Virus record (IMG/VR): IMGVR_UViG_3300044470_000167
Coordinates: 1 to 30,401 of that record
Length of the DNA stretch: 30,401 nt
Strand: one strand, 5' to 3'
From: a virus
A model generated the notes under the pieces. It was not told where the DNA came from and did not search any database. It saw only the letters and a list, made by a program, of their open reading frames with translations. Below, one piece after another: positions 30,263-30,401 of this stretch (the first letter of the stretch is position 1; each line of letters opens with the position of its first letter). The position numbers and the translations under genes were made by a program.

Positions 30263-30401
30263 TCACGCCGCCTTCGCCGGCGGTATCAGCGCCAGCGTCG
30301 CCACTTCATCAGCACCTACTGAGGCGATGGTACTCGTCATCGCCGCTATCAGCGCCTCCTCTTGCGTCGAGGTCATGTTGGGGTTGGATACTTTCAGGTT
30401 G
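30263..30401 (-). CDS. 3' end of a gene cut by the window edge
   Basis: An open frame of 45 codons runs from the edge to TGA at 30265-30263; the next gene starts one base later. The visible C-terminus (TSTQEEALIAAMTSTIAS, then ATLALIPPAKAA) is Ala-rich and mildly hydrophobic. The operon continues to the right, where portal and terminase genes would be expected. No family can be assigned from this part. Confidence 0.6.
   Translation of the reverse strand, partial: NLKVSNPNMTSTQEEALIAAMTSTIASVGADEVATLALIPPAKAA

Noticed and set aside
1-30401. Phage-wide TAG recoding served by the tRNA-like element
   Set aside because: Several confident genes (NlpC/P60, 880-residue fibre, chaperone G) end naturally at TAG and no CUA anticodon could be identified.

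Overview
The window looks like the structural half of a tailed (siphovirus-type) phage or prophage genome of high G+C content. No host gene, terminase, portal, integrase or replication gene was recognised, so free phage and prophage cannot be told apart. The host is uncertain. High G+C, a tail tip like that of gene-transfer agents, and Sec signal peptides on virion-type proteins would suit a soil bacterium such as an acidobacterium, but that is a guess.

Nearly all virion genes lie on the minus strand and read right to left, often with ATGA or TGATG stop/start overlaps. From the right edge they run: a partial gene; a two-helix holin candidate; small cysteine-rich proteins; a GH24-like endolysin; a large XkdF-like head maturation protease carrying zinc ribbons; a histidine-rich protein in the scaffold position; an enlarged HK97-type major capsid protein; two tandem paralogous probable decoration proteins; a secreted-type structural protein; head-tail connector; HK97 gp10-like protein; tail terminator; tail tube; a G/GT-like tail chaperone pair with a probable -1 frameshift; tape measure; a GTA-like tail tip (DUF2460, DUF2163 hub, NlpC/P60 peptidase, gpJ-like 'megatron'); and then fibre and receptor-type genes, one with a perfect 120-bp tandem repeat. 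At the left edge a DUF2341 fragment looks damaged, and a leftward promoter with a palindrome lies in the last 65 bases.

The minus-strand operon is interrupted by plus-strand islands: a ribbon-helix-helix regulator that looks leaderless (2.5 kb); a promoter, stable stem-loop and small ORFs between the NlpC and megatron genes (9.4-9.96 kb); an interrupted tRNA-like element between the hub and DUF2460 genes (11.78-11.93 kb); and two HNH endonucleases (21.8 and 27.6 kb). These look like morons, small separately promoted insertions in a late operon. The least conventional items are the about 158-nt tRNA-derived element, the 9.4-kb structured RNA cassette, the frameshift site, the composite protease and the heptad-histidine scaffold candidate.
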